Shown here: in pieces, positions 24,637 to 30,180 of the stretch
Layout of the letters: every line of letters begins with the position of its first letter
Position numbering within the stretch: the stretch's first letter is position 1
Virus record (IMG/VR): IMGVR_UViG_3300010430_000148
Coordinates: 1 to 41,982 of that record
Source of the DNA: a virus
Length of the DNA: 41,982 bases
Strand: one strand, 5' to 3'
Translations under genes and position numbers: made by a program
Notes under the pieces: model-generated
The model's input: only the letters and a program-made list of their open reading frames with translations
Told to the model about the DNA's origin: nothing
The model's database searches: none

Positions 24637-24650
24637 GGAGACTGGAAATG
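24637..24650 (+). promoter_or_regulatory. Conserved leader box, copy 1
   Basis: GGAGACTGGAAATG: Shine-Dalgarno plus spacer plus start codon, almost identical to boxes at 24944 and 25885. The identity extends through the spacer, beyond what ribosome binding requires. Confidence 0.65.
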
Positions 24651-24881
24651 CGGCACACGATGATGAACAAGGGGCTGTTTGAGCGGGAAACCGTTGTGAC
24701 GGATGGCGATGTAACCACTGAAATATGGATCGGCATCCACGGCATTGCGGATTATGCGCTGCGTCACATGATCGACGGGGAAATGGTTAGCATTGAATAT
24801 TTCCCTAGCGCCCAAAACCTCGCGGCTCGCGCTGAGTATGCTGGCGCGAACCTCGCGCAAAAAATCCGCGCAATCACATAG
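24648..24881 (+). CDS. Small early protein, function unknown
   Basis: This 77-residue protein is the first product of the rightward early block. It mixes strands (ERETVVTDGDVTTEIWIGI) with a C-terminal Ala-rich helix (AQNLAARAEYAGANLAQKIRA). I recognise no family. It directly follows a strong promoter and a conserved ribosome-binding box, and is followed by two hairpins, so it looks like a self-contained early cassette. First-expressed phage proteins often target host defences or host takeover, but this one shows no diagnostic motif. Confidence 0.6.
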   Translation: MRHTMMNKGLFERETVVTDGDVTTEIWIGIHGIADYALRHMIDGEMVSIEYFPSAQNLAARAEYAGANLAQKIRAIT

Positions 24882-24886
24882 CCGAA

Positions 24887-24924
24887 ACGCCCTACGGGCG
24901 TCTAGCGGGAATGGTCCCCCGCTA
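24887..24924 (+). terminator. Tandem hairpins after the first early gene
   Basis: ACGCCC-TAC-GGGCGT (24887-24901) is followed at once by TAGCGGG-8 nt-CCCGCTA (24903-24924). Neither is followed by a U-run, so they may be weak terminators or processing signals that set the ratio between the first and second early genes. Confidence 0.5.
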
Positions 24925-24943
24925 CTGATGATGGCAGACCAAA

Positions 24944-24958
24944 GGAGACTGGAAAATG
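24944..24958 (+). promoter_or_regulatory. Conserved leader box, copy 2
   Basis: GGAGACTGGAAAATG directly upstream of and including the start of the second early gene; identical to the copy at 25885. Confidence 0.65.
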
Positions 24959-25150
24959 GAAACCGCACAAAAGTTAGCCCCGCTGGCGTACTGTTATGCG
25001 AGTGGATACAAAACCCGCGCGGCGGCTCATATGGCGTTTTTAGATATGTGCGAGGCGGGGGAATGCTCCGAAAGTGAGTTATTCGCCTTTGAGGTTTATT
25101 GGAACGCCAAGGGCGCGCGACGTTGGCGCGTTATGCTTTGCGCCGCCTAA
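24956..25150 (+). CDS. Small early protein, function unknown
   Basis: This 64-residue helical protein has a C-terminal basic-aromatic stretch (VYWNAKGARRWRVML) and a segment of the form LAYCYASGYKTRAAAHMAF. Similar short proteins occur in alphaproteobacterial phages and plasmids as far as I can recall, without a function. The start is fixed by the conserved leader box. Confidence 0.55.
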   Translation: METAQKLAPLAYCYASGYKTRAAAHMAFLDMCEAGECSESELFAFEVYWNAKGARRWRVMLCAA

Positions 25151-25227
25151 TCAATCACGCCGGAGGCGAGACTGGAATCTTTCCCCCGGCGCTAATCCCA
25201 AACCTTAACAGAGAAGGAATAGGACTG

Positions 25228-25569
25228 ATGACTATTACCACGAAACGCGGCTTTAAGCCAAACGAAGAACGCTACACCTATGATTTTGGTGATTGCAATT
25301 ACAAGTCTGGGTGGGCGCAAGTGGACACCACACAAGACGCATCATACTTCGGCACATGGGCAAACCCGATCACACGGCAGATGTTCAGCTATTGCGAAGG
25401 TGATACATGCCTCACCACGGCGGAAACTGATGATGAATTTGTGCAGATTGTGCGCGAGTGCATCGAATGGAACCAAAAGAACGAAACCTGGAAAGGCATT
25501 GACGGCATGTGTCAGGAAAACATCATATCCCGGTTCAATGAACTGGGCCTGGGTGAATATCTGCATTAA
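25228..25569 (+). CDS. Conserved small alphaproteobacterial phage/plasmid-type protein
   Basis: This 113-residue protein has a mixed alpha/beta pattern: YDFGDCNYKSGWAQVDTTQD, then SYFGTWANP and FSYCEGDTC, ending IISRFNELGLGEYLH. I recall proteins of this pattern in alphaproteobacterial plasmids and phages but no function for them. I start at ATG 25228, with AAGGA about 12 bases upstream; the frame continues upstream without a better signal. The 77-base spacer before it holds a degenerate copy of the leader box (25168-25177) in the loop of a CGCCGG/CCGGCG stem (25158-25191). Confidence 0.6.
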   Translation: MTITTKRGFKPNEERYTYDFGDCNYKSGWAQVDTTQDASYFGTWANPITRQMFSYCEGDTCLTTAETDDEFVQIVRECIEWNQKNETWKGIDGMCQENIISRFNELGLGEYLH

Positions 25570-25580
25570 GGGAGGAAAAC

Positions 25581-25823
25581 ATGAGCATTGCAATGGAAAG
25601 TGCTGAATTTGAGGTCGGTGATACCGTCACCTTCAACGCATACAACGAGCCAATCAAGGCGCGGGTTTGCGAGGTCAAAGAGCCCGGCGAGGCATGGTGG
25701 CAAGATCCGCGTTGGAAATACCGCCTCGAAGGTATCTCTAAGGGCCTCGTGAGTGTGACTAGCGGCCTAAGCATTGAGGAAAGCCGACACTTCAAACCCT
25801 ATGACGGAAATTGGGCCGATTAA
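25581..25823 (+). CDS. Small early protein, beta-barrel-like
   Basis: This 80-residue protein has the rhythm of a small five-stranded beta fold (FEVGDTVTFNAY, IKARVCEVKEPG, KYRLEGISKGLVSVTSG), similar in outline to SH3-like or KOW-type domains, although I cannot name a family. GGGAGG lies seven bases before ATG 25581. It follows the preceding gene by 11 bases and is followed by a UUCG hairpin. Confidence 0.55.
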   Translation: MSIAMESAEFEVGDTVTFNAYNEPIKARVCEVKEPGEAWWQDPRWKYRLEGISKGLVSVTSGLSIEESRHFKPYDGNWAD

Positions 25824-25832
25824 TGAGGCGCT

Positions 25833-25856
25833 AGGGGCTGGCTTCGGTCAGCCCTT
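25833..25856 (+). terminator. Hairpin with UUCG tetraloop
   Basis: The stem is 10 bp (two wobble pairs near the base and one internal) closed by C(UUCG)G, an exceptionally stable RNA loop. It stands between two early genes and about 30 bases before the third leader box; TTAACC follows rather than a U-run. Confidence 0.6.
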
Positions 25857-25884
25857 AACCCGCGTTAATGGTGACGCGATTAGA

Positions 25885-25899
25885 GGAGACTGGAAAATG
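25885..25899 (+). promoter_or_regulatory. Conserved leader box, copy 3
   Basis: GGAGACTGGAAAATG, identical over 15 bases to copy 2; includes the start codon of the next gene. Confidence 0.65.
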
Positions 25900-26115
25900 C
25901 TTAAACCGCACACAATAAGACACAAAGGTCGCGTTTACCGACTAGAGCCTGCCGTTGACTTTCACGCGCCGAACACGGGGAGCGTGGGCACATACCAGAC
26001 AGGGCAATATTTGGTGGGCGAGATAACCATCAATAAAAATGGGGCGGAAGAATATGCGCCGCTCGGCGCTTCGTTTCGGTCCGTGGAACATTTTAAGGAT
26101 GCGCTCAATGCCTGA
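25897..26115 (+). CDS. Small early protein, function unknown
   Basis: This 72-residue protein is beta-rich with basic patches (HTIRHKGRVYRLEPAVDF, GQYLVGEITINKNG) and a short C-terminal helix (SVEHFKDALNA). No family recognised. The start is set by the conserved leader box, and its stop overlaps the next gene by eight bases, so these two are coupled. Confidence 0.55.
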   Translation: MLKPHTIRHKGRVYRLEPAVDFHAPNTGSVGTYQTGQYLVGEITINKNGAEEYAPLGASFRSVEHFKDALNA

Positions 26116-26332
26116 GAGAATAACAAAAAAGCATTTGGCGGAATATGTGGCGCGCCGGATGATGAACGAGATAATAGACTACGGCGGGCTTGAAGACTGG
26201 ATGGAACGCCTGCAAGACCACCCTGAGAAGTATCTTCTGGACCTCGCGGCGGGTTGCGTGGATTGTCTCGACCTGTCCGGCGCGCTCTTACATGACTCAA
26301 ACGTCACCCCAAAGAAGAAGGCCGCCCAATGA
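26108..26332 (+). CDS. Small helical early protein
   Basis: This 74-residue protein is almost entirely helical (KKHLAEYVARRMMNEII, LEDWMERLQDHPEKYLLDLAAGC) with a Lys-rich tail. AAGGA lies seven bases before the ATG. It ends in an ATGA overlap with the helix-turn-helix gene. Function unknown; the context is an early block closed by a DNA-binding protein. Confidence 0.55.
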   Translation: MPERITKKHLAEYVARRMMNEIIDYGGLEDWMERLQDHPEKYLLDLAAGCVDCLDLSGALLHDSNVTPKKKAAQ

Positions 26333-26535
26333 CCCCCACACAACTTCAAACCAGGCTCGCCCGTCTATACGGGAAAGACCTGAGCACCCAAAAGCTGTGC
26401 ATCTCAATCACGCGGGATATGGGCCTCACGTCTCTTGACACGGCGCGCAAGTGGATCAATGGGGTTAACCCTGTCCCGCCGTACATGGGATTGGTTCTTG
26501 ATGCGCTGGAAGCAAGGAAGGCGGCGGGCCATTAG
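26329..26535 (+). CDS. Helix-turn-helix DNA-binding protein
   Basis: This 68-residue protein has a helix-turn-helix centred on residues 20-45 (LCISITRDMGLTSLDTARKWINGVNPVP), with short flanking helices, in the style of Cro or YdaS-type single-domain regulators. It is the last gene of the rightward early block. A regulator at the end of an early operon often represses its own promoter, here the divergent 24483-24647 region, but no operator match can be demonstrated by eye. The end overlaps a hairpin at the convergent junction. Confidence 0.7.
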   Translation: MTPTQLQTRLARLYGKDLSTQKLCISITRDMGLTSLDTARKWINGVNPVPPYMGLVLDALEARKAAGH

Positions 26536-26543
26536 GCCCCCGC
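26521..26543. terminator. Hairpin at the convergent junction of early and replication blocks
   Basis: GCGG-(c)-GGGCC, loop ATTA, GGCCC-CCGC forms a 9-bp stem with one bulge. It is located between two genes that converge with a seven-base gap, overlapping the last codons of the rightward one. The structure reads the same from both strands and so could stop both transcripts; U-runs are lacking. Confidence 0.5.
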
Positions 26544-27010
26544 TACTTGCGGCCTCTTGTTGCGTGGCCCGTGATCTCTGCCAGCTCCTTGAGCGAGTGA
26601 GCCAGCACATAGCGTTCGTGTCCCTTGCCTTTGGGGCACGTCACCACAGACCTGATGCCCGCTATGCCGGATTCTCGCGCCAATACCTCGAATAACACCA
26701 CATAACTGGCCCGGCTCAATTGCTTGTGGATATCCTTAAGCCGCCCCAGGGTGTCGGCCTGAATGCCTGTGATGCTCACTTGCCCTTGGCCCGGTATTCT
26801 GTCCAGCTCAGGAACGCTCAAGCTGCCCACGCTTGCCCGGTGCCATAGCTTCGCAAGGTACAGCCCCGCCTCTTTTTCGGCCAAGCCGATCAGCCCATCC
26901 TCGAATAGCCGCGTTATGAGGTCGTTGTTTGCGTTATAGACGGTAGCGTTGCCCCTACCCTTCGCGGGTCTGAGGTCCAGCGGGTTGCCATCGCGTCCGG
27001 GCTGGCTCAT
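26543..27010 (-). CDS. DUF6456-like protein
   Basis: This 155-residue protein opens with a polar N-terminus (PLDLRPAKGRG), then helices of the type EKEAGLYLAKLWHRASVG, SRASYVVLFEVLARESGIAGI and a C-terminal helix (LAHSLKELAEITGH). The pattern of an entry helix with a charged Leu-Trp motif, a linker and a late catalytic-free helix pair is like DUF6456, common in alphaproteobacteria and their phages and sometimes linked to DNA binding. This match is weak. It is the distal gene of the replication block and overlaps its upstream neighbour by four bases. Confidence 0.5.
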   Translation of the reverse strand: MSQPGRDGNPLDLRPAKGRGNATVYNANNDLITRLFEDGLIGLAEKEAGLYLAKLWHRASVGSLSVPELDRIPGQGQVSITGIQADTLGRLKDIHKQLSRASYVVLFEVLARESGIAGIRSVVTCPKGKGHERYVLAHSLKELAEITGHATRGRK

Positions 27011-27366
27011 TTGCTTTCCTCTGTGTGGCGGGTGTGTTCGATTGCCCTTTCGGTATCAGCAGCGCGCCAATCTGGCCAATCTCGTGCCTCGTTCCGAGAC
27101 TGCTTGCCCTCAATCATGCGACAAGCCGTTTCCGCAACTTCATGCGGGTCGCGACGCTCGCCATTGACGTAAGCAAGGCGGCGGGTAAGCCCGTCAAGCG
27201 CAAGGATCACAACGTCAACCCATTCAGTGCTTTCGCCGTCGGCCTCCTCAACCTCTACAAGCTCTTTGCGAATGTGGTCTATGACGCCAGCGGTTCGCTC
27301 GCCGGGGCCGAAGGTTGCATGGCTAAATGCCATCTGGCGAATCAAATGCTGCTTGAGGTCCATCAT
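27007..27366 (-). CDS. dATP/dGTP diphosphohydrolase-like protein (DUF550, MazG-related)
   Basis: This 119-residue protein matches the DUF550 family of all-alpha nucleotide pyrophosphohydrolases. It has HLIRQMAFSHATFGPGERTAG, then DHIRKELVEVEEA, whose EL.EVE carries the metal-binding Glu residues, then EWVDVVILALDG with a further metal-binding Glu-Asp, and a C-terminal KQSRNEARDWPDW. Family members hydrolyse dATP or dGTP to the monophosphate and can reshape nucleotide pools during infection. There are two adjacent ATGs (27366, 27363); the first gives an ATGA overlap and the second has better spacing from GAGG. Confidence 0.8.
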   Translation of the reverse strand: MMDLKQHLIRQMAFSHATFGPGERTAGVIDHIRKELVEVEEADGESTEWVDVVILALDGLTRRLAYVNGERRDPHEVAETACRMIEGKQSRNEARDWPDWRAADTERAIEHTRHTEESK

Positions 27367-27740
27367 CTTTCCTCTGGTGGTTGGGGGAGTTGCCAATGGG
27401 TAATCTGCGCCGAGCAATTTCCACCAACACCGCGAAGTGGTAAGTCTGAATACTCACGGTCACGATCATCAACACACCAGCGCCCATTGAGCCACTCAAC
27501 GGCGTAAAATTCTCCGGTGTTCAGCATGACAAAGATGGTGGTTCCATCCCTCGGCGCGGCAGACATATCGCTGTTCCAGGGAGAGGGGCGGGTGTTCCAT
27601 GCCTCATATGGAAGTTGCGTTTCACACCCTTCACACTGAACAATCCCGGCGGTCTCCCATGAGGGGTGAGTGGGATGTATGGTACGCTCTGTTCCCGGCG
27701 GACAGAACGGACAGGGCAGCGGCTTTAGTTCCTCACTCAT
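27363..27740 (-). CDS. Lar-like zinc ribbon fused to DUF551-like domain
   Basis: This 125-residue protein has two parts. Residues 1-50 are a zinc ribbon of the Lar restriction-alleviation type: LKPLPCPFC, QCEGC and AWNTR, with C10, C13, C36 and C39. Residues 55-125 carry a DUF551-like domain with DGTTIFVML and the closing THWQLPQPP. Lar proteins counter type I restriction in E. coli prophages; whether this one does is unknown. I start at ATG 27740, ten bases after GGAG in a leader box shared with two other genes. Confidence 0.7.
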   Translation of the reverse strand: MSEELKPLPCPFCPPGTERTIHPTHPSWETAGIVQCEGCETQLPYEAWNTRPSPWNSDMSAAPRDGTTIFVMLNTGEFYAVEWLNGRWCVDDRDREYSDLPLRGVGGNCSAQITHWQLPQPPEER

Positions 27741-27744
27741 TCCG

Positions 27745-27758
27745 CCATCTCCTTCCGT
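27745..27758 (-). promoter_or_regulatory. ACGGAAGGAGATGG leader box, copy 1
   Basis: A 14-base ribosome-binding box identical to those before the genes starting at 27937 and 28200. Confidence 0.6.
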
Positions 27759-27766
27759 GGTTGGGG

Positions 27767-27937
27767 TTAGGCATACCACTTCTTCACTTTTTCCCATTCG
27801 TCGCACAACTCGCCGTACCCAAGACCACGAAGAAATGCTATAAGAACTTCATCTGCGAAAGAGTGAGCCATCTCAGGGTCGCCAACACCCATCTTCACAA
27901 GCTCAGCCATTCTCTTAACTGCTTCTTCCTCACTCAC
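27767..27937 (-). CDS. Small helical protein of 56 residues
   Basis: This short gene fills the space between its neighbours. GTG 27937 overlaps the upstream stop as GTGA and is preceded by AAGGAG eight bases upstream in the shared leader box. The product is helical and acidic-basic alternating (EEEAVKRMAELVKMG, AHSFADEVLIAFLRGLGYGELC, DEWEKVKKWYA). Short proteins of this pattern are common in phage accessory clusters; the function is not known. Confidence 0.7.
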   Translation of the reverse strand: MSEEEAVKRMAELVKMGVGDPEMAHSFADEVLIAFLRGLGYGELCDEWEKVKKWYA

Positions 27938-28200
27938 CGCTCCATCTCCTTCCGTACCTGCACCTCGGCTAAATATGCCAACTGCTCAACTTGATGCGTC
28001 AGCAATTGGAAATAATTAAGGACCTCCTGGAATGCTTGCTGTGTCGCAACAGTGTCGCCGTGAAAAATCTGTGGCCACACCATGTCCATATTTGTAACGA
28101 GAACCTTCCAGTTATGCGGGATGTCCTCCTTGATTTCGGCAATGAGTTTCAGGGGCTCTTTGCTTGCGTCAGAAAACTGGCCTTCATCACTCAGTGGCAT
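27934..28200 (-). CDS. Small helical hypothetical protein
   Basis: This 88-residue protein has a central PHNWKVLVTNMDMVWPQIF and a long C-terminal helix (EVLNYFQLLTHQVEQLAYLAEVQ). No family recognised. The ATG at 28200 lies inside the end of the upstream gene, and the shared leader box gives ideal spacing. It may act with the replication proteins it follows. Confidence 0.55.
   Translation of the reverse strand: MPLSDEGQFSDASKEPLKLIAEIKEDIPHNWKVLVTNMDMVWPQIFHGDTVATQQAFQEVLNYFQLLTHQVEQLAYLAEVQVRKEMER
27942..27955 (-). promoter_or_regulatory. ACGGAAGGAGATGG leader box, copy 2
   Basis: Identical to copies at 27745 and 28204; lies before GTG 27937. Confidence 0.6.
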
Positions 28201-28759
28201 CGCCCATCTCCTTCCGTATTTCCTCTAGCCGTTCCTTGGTCATGGGGCGGTCTTTTGGGTCAATCTCCGGGGGCTTGTAGCTAAGGATCTTCTGGCAATT
28301 CTCCAGCACCTCACGCGCATTTTCCACGTCATCGGCAACAAGTGCCCGCAACTCAGCCCCGCTTGGGAAGAACCTGTTTTGTGGGTTTTGACGCCACCTC
28401 GTACAGGCGAGGTTCAGCGCCCATGCGCTTAGTCCATCTGTGTCTTCCTTGAGCTTTGATGAGAACACCGTGTGCTCCGGCTTGGACATGCGGCGGCGTG
28501 GGTGCGTGATTTCAAGCTCGGCAAATGCTTGCATGATCTGCTCCGGCTGTGCTTGCCGTAGGGCCTGTCTTGCGGCCTCCATGGTGCGCTCAACCCCTGC
28601 CCTGACTTCTTCGGAAATGGTTGGTGGGTCCAATCTGTCGAACTCAATGTCCATCGGGTCGAATACCGTCACCGAACGCTTCAGCCAGCGACTCACGGCT
28701 GGTTTCAAGCTGTCGGTTATGGGGTTCTTCTGCTCGGGAACGATTGTTATTTCGCCCAT
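28187..28759 (-). CDS. Putative replication accessory protein (possible helicase loader)
   Basis: This 190-residue protein follows the DUF1376 replication gene. It is helical; the core has GVERTMEAARQALRQAQPEQI, AWALNLACTRWRQNPQNRFFPSGAELRALV and a charged C-terminus. The FFPS.AEL signature is like that of phage proteins next to O-type initiators, where lambda P-like helicase loaders are found. No P-loop is present, so it is not a DnaC-type ATPase. I chose ATG 28759 because GAAGGAAGG precedes it, which makes a 116-base overlap with the upstream gene; ATG 28654 would nearly abolish the overlap but has poor signals. Confidence 0.5.
   Translation of the reverse strand: MGEITIVPEQKNPITDSLKPAVSRWLKRSVTVFDPMDIEFDRLDPPTISEEVRAGVERTMEAARQALRQAQPEQIMQAFAELEITHPRRRMSKPEHTVFSSKLKEDTDGLSAWALNLACTRWRQNPQNRFFPSGAELRALVADDVENAREVLENCQKILSYKPPEIDPKDRPMTKERLEEIRKEMGDATE
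28204..28217 (-). promoter_or_regulatory. ACGGAAGGAGATGG leader box, copy 3
   Basis: Third identical copy, inside the end of the upstream gene and before ATG 28200. Confidence 0.6.
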
Positions 28760-29438
28760 CGTACCTTCCTTCAATCACTTTCTCGAATTTGGCCTTTTCG
28801 GCGAGCCATCCAAACGTGACATGCCAGCCGCGATCATTTTCGCCGCGCAAATGCGGTGAGCCGCGTATCTTGTCGCAAGCCTCCCGCCAGGCGTTCAGTC
28901 CGTAACGTTTCAGCGTGACCTCAAGGTTCCGTTTCGTCTTGTCGGTCAGAATTGGTTTTGGAAGGTCAAGCCCATCAGTCGCCTCAGAGTAAATCCGCTT
29001 GGCCTCTTCCACACCCCCCGAAGGGGGTAAGGGGGTTTTAAGTACCGTAGGTACTGGTGAAGGTGAAGGTGAAGGGGACTTTGTTACAGTCTCTGTTACA
29101 GACTTTCTTTTTTCCTGTAACTTCGCGCGGGCGGCCTCTGTGCGCTTGCGTTGCACCTCCTTATTATCGGCGGCTTTCTGCCGTTCTTCGTCAATCCTCT
29201 TGTGATAATAGGCGTCTTCGTGCTCATCAAAGAACGCCAATACGGTACGAAGTATTTGCAGCGACCCGCGTCCATTCAAATGCGCGATCTGTTGCAGTTG
29301 TTTGTGCACTTTGGGCAAAGGGCCGTTCCGCCAGTAGTGCATCATCAGGAGTAGATACGCGCCATGCTCAGCTGCATCGAGGTGCGCCGTGTCGGCCAGG
29401 TAGTCACCGATATAGAGGGGCATCCAGACCTTACTCAT
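28644..29438 (-). CDS. DUF1376 (YdaU-type) replication initiator-like protein
   Basis: This 264-residue protein has the DUF1376 N-terminal domain, a winged-helix-like fold: WMPLYIGDYLADTAHLDAAEHG, LLLMMHYWRNGPLP, then a charged helix. Residues 110-145 are a low-complexity Ser-Pro linker, and a C-terminal domain follows (TLKRYGLNAWREACDKI, GWHVTFGWLAEKAKFEKVIEG). DUF1376 proteins take the place of lambda O or DnaD-like initiators in many phages. The linker DNA holds a dense set of repeats, as in lambda O, where the origin lies within the gene. It overlaps the HNH gene by four bases. Confidence 0.75.
   Translation of the reverse strand: MSKVWMPLYIGDYLADTAHLDAAEHGAYLLLMMHYWRNGPLPKVHKQLQQIAHLNGRGSLQILRTVLAFFDEHEDAYYHKRIDEERQKAADNKEVQRKRTEAARAKLQEKRKSVTETVTKSPSPSPSPVPTVLKTPLPPSGGVEEAKRIYSEATDGLDLPKPILTDKTKRNLEVTLKRYGLNAWREACDKIRGSPHLRGENDRGWHVTFGWLAEKAKFEKVIEGRYDGRNNNRSRAEEPHNRQLETSRESLAEAFGDGIRPDGH
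29011..29121. repeat. Repeat-rich segment inside the DUF1376 gene, candidate origin
   Basis: In order on the plus strand there is a C-run/G-run hairpin (29014-29027) and a perfect AGTACC-GTA-GGTACT palindrome (29041-29055). Then come three tandem GGTGAA units (29056-29073), two TGTTACAG units 12 bases apart (29082-29089, 29094-29101), a T-rich tract and an inverted CTGTAAC (29115-29121). Such iterons plus an adjacent T-rich tract resemble a replication origin. Confidence 0.45.
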
Positions 29439-29878
29439 CTCGCGCCCCGTGACAGAAGCGGGTCATCGCGATAACCTCCATAAACGCACCACCCCATCCA
29501 AGCGTCCTCATATGCCGCTATGGTGTGGATGGTGTCAGCTACCCTGAACAAAGATAGGCCATCCGCCCCGATCTCGCGAAGCTCTGAGCGGGGGATGTTC
29601 ATGCGGTGGATGTCTGCAAACGCATCAAACAGGAGATCAACCGCGTACTCGATTACATCGTCGTGACGCTCAACCTCCAAAACACCCTTTCCTAGATTGC
29701 AGTCACGGCAAGCGGTCGTGAGGTTCGATTCATCATCAGAACCTCCGGCGGACACAGCATGAATATGGTCAATGTGTAGAACAACATCGGGCGCAGCCGC
29801 GCCGCAATACTGGCAGGTGAACCCGTCGCGCTGCAGGATCTCAAACCGCAGTTTCTTCGAAATTGGCTTGCGCGCCAT
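29435..29878 (-). CDS. HNH endonuclease
   Basis: This 147-residue protein has a complete HNH module: RFEILQRDGFTCQYCG (C22, C25), LHIDHIHAVSAGG (D37, H38), then SNLTTACRDCNLGKG (N52, C57, C60, N61). It would be a metal-dependent nuclease with a structural zinc. The C-terminal 80 residues are helical and unfamiliar. The location among replication genes rather than beside terminase suggests a free-standing homing or recombination nuclease rather than a packaging HNH. The ATG 29878 overlaps the upstream stop (TGATG). Confidence 0.85.
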   Translation of the reverse strand: MARKPISKKLRFEILQRDGFTCQYCGAAAPDVVLHIDHIHAVSAGGSDDESNLTTACRDCNLGKGVLEVERHDDVIEYAVDLLFDAFADIHRMNIPRSELREIGADGLSLFRVADTIHTIAAYEDAWMGWCVYGGYRDDPLLSRGAR

Positions 29879-30180
29879 CACACCGCCCAATCTACGCCGC
29901 GAGCAAGGGGGCGCTGTTTGACATTGACTGATTGGGGTTCAAGTTCCGCAAGGCGCTCCTCGGCCTTCTTACGGGCTCGACGGGCAGCATTGCGAGCGGG
30001 CATGTTCCTCGGCTCTCCTGTTCTTGGATCCGCGAAGGGCACGCCTAGCGCAAACGCCTTGGCTGCTACTGCCCCGCGCGTCCGCTTGAGTTCTTCCGCT
30101 ACCTGTTGGGGGGATAGCTTCTCAGCCGCCAATTCGCGCAGGCGGGCTTCTTCTTCTGGGGTCCAGGGGCGACCTCTCAT
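29878..30180 (-). CDS. SANT/GcrA-like DNA-binding protein
   Basis: This 100-residue protein starts with RPWTPEEEARLRELAAEKLSPQQVAEELKRTRGAVAAKAFALG, written here as a pattern over residues 4-46. It is like the Myb/SANT-type helix-turn-helix of GcrA and many phage regulators (WT.EE...L..L...G.S...IA..L..TR.AV..KA..LG). The C-terminus is Arg/Ala-rich. GcrA is a cell-cycle transcription factor of alphaproteobacteria, so a GcrA-like domain could redirect host transcription. It is coupled by ATGA to the DnaA-like gene. Confidence 0.7.
   Translation of the reverse strand: MRGRPWTPEEEARLRELAAEKLSPQQVAEELKRTRGAVAAKAFALGVPFADPRTGEPRNMPARNAARRARKKAEERLAELEPQSVNVKQRPLARGVDWAV

Noticed and set aside
25099-25227. 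43-codon upstream extension of the 25228 gene
   Set aside because: It overlaps the preceding gene, includes the hairpin and degenerate leader box, and has no start signal as good as AAGGA before ATG 25228.
26720-26740. DnaA box near 26726 (TGTGGATAT) and one near 41452 (GTATCCACA)
   Set aside because: Each has a mismatch, they stand alone inside coding sequence and are not clustered; not enough to call an origin.
27007-27366. Evidence for a 2-aminoadenine (Z) genome from the DUF550/MazZ-like gene
   Set aside because: No PurZ, DatZ or specialised polymerase gene is visible in the window; DUF550 proteins also occur in ordinary phages.
28654-28654. ATG 28654 as start of the 195-codon replication accessory frame
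   Set aside because: It would avoid the long overlap but lacks a ribosome-binding site, whereas ATG 28759 has GAAGGAAGG at good spacing.
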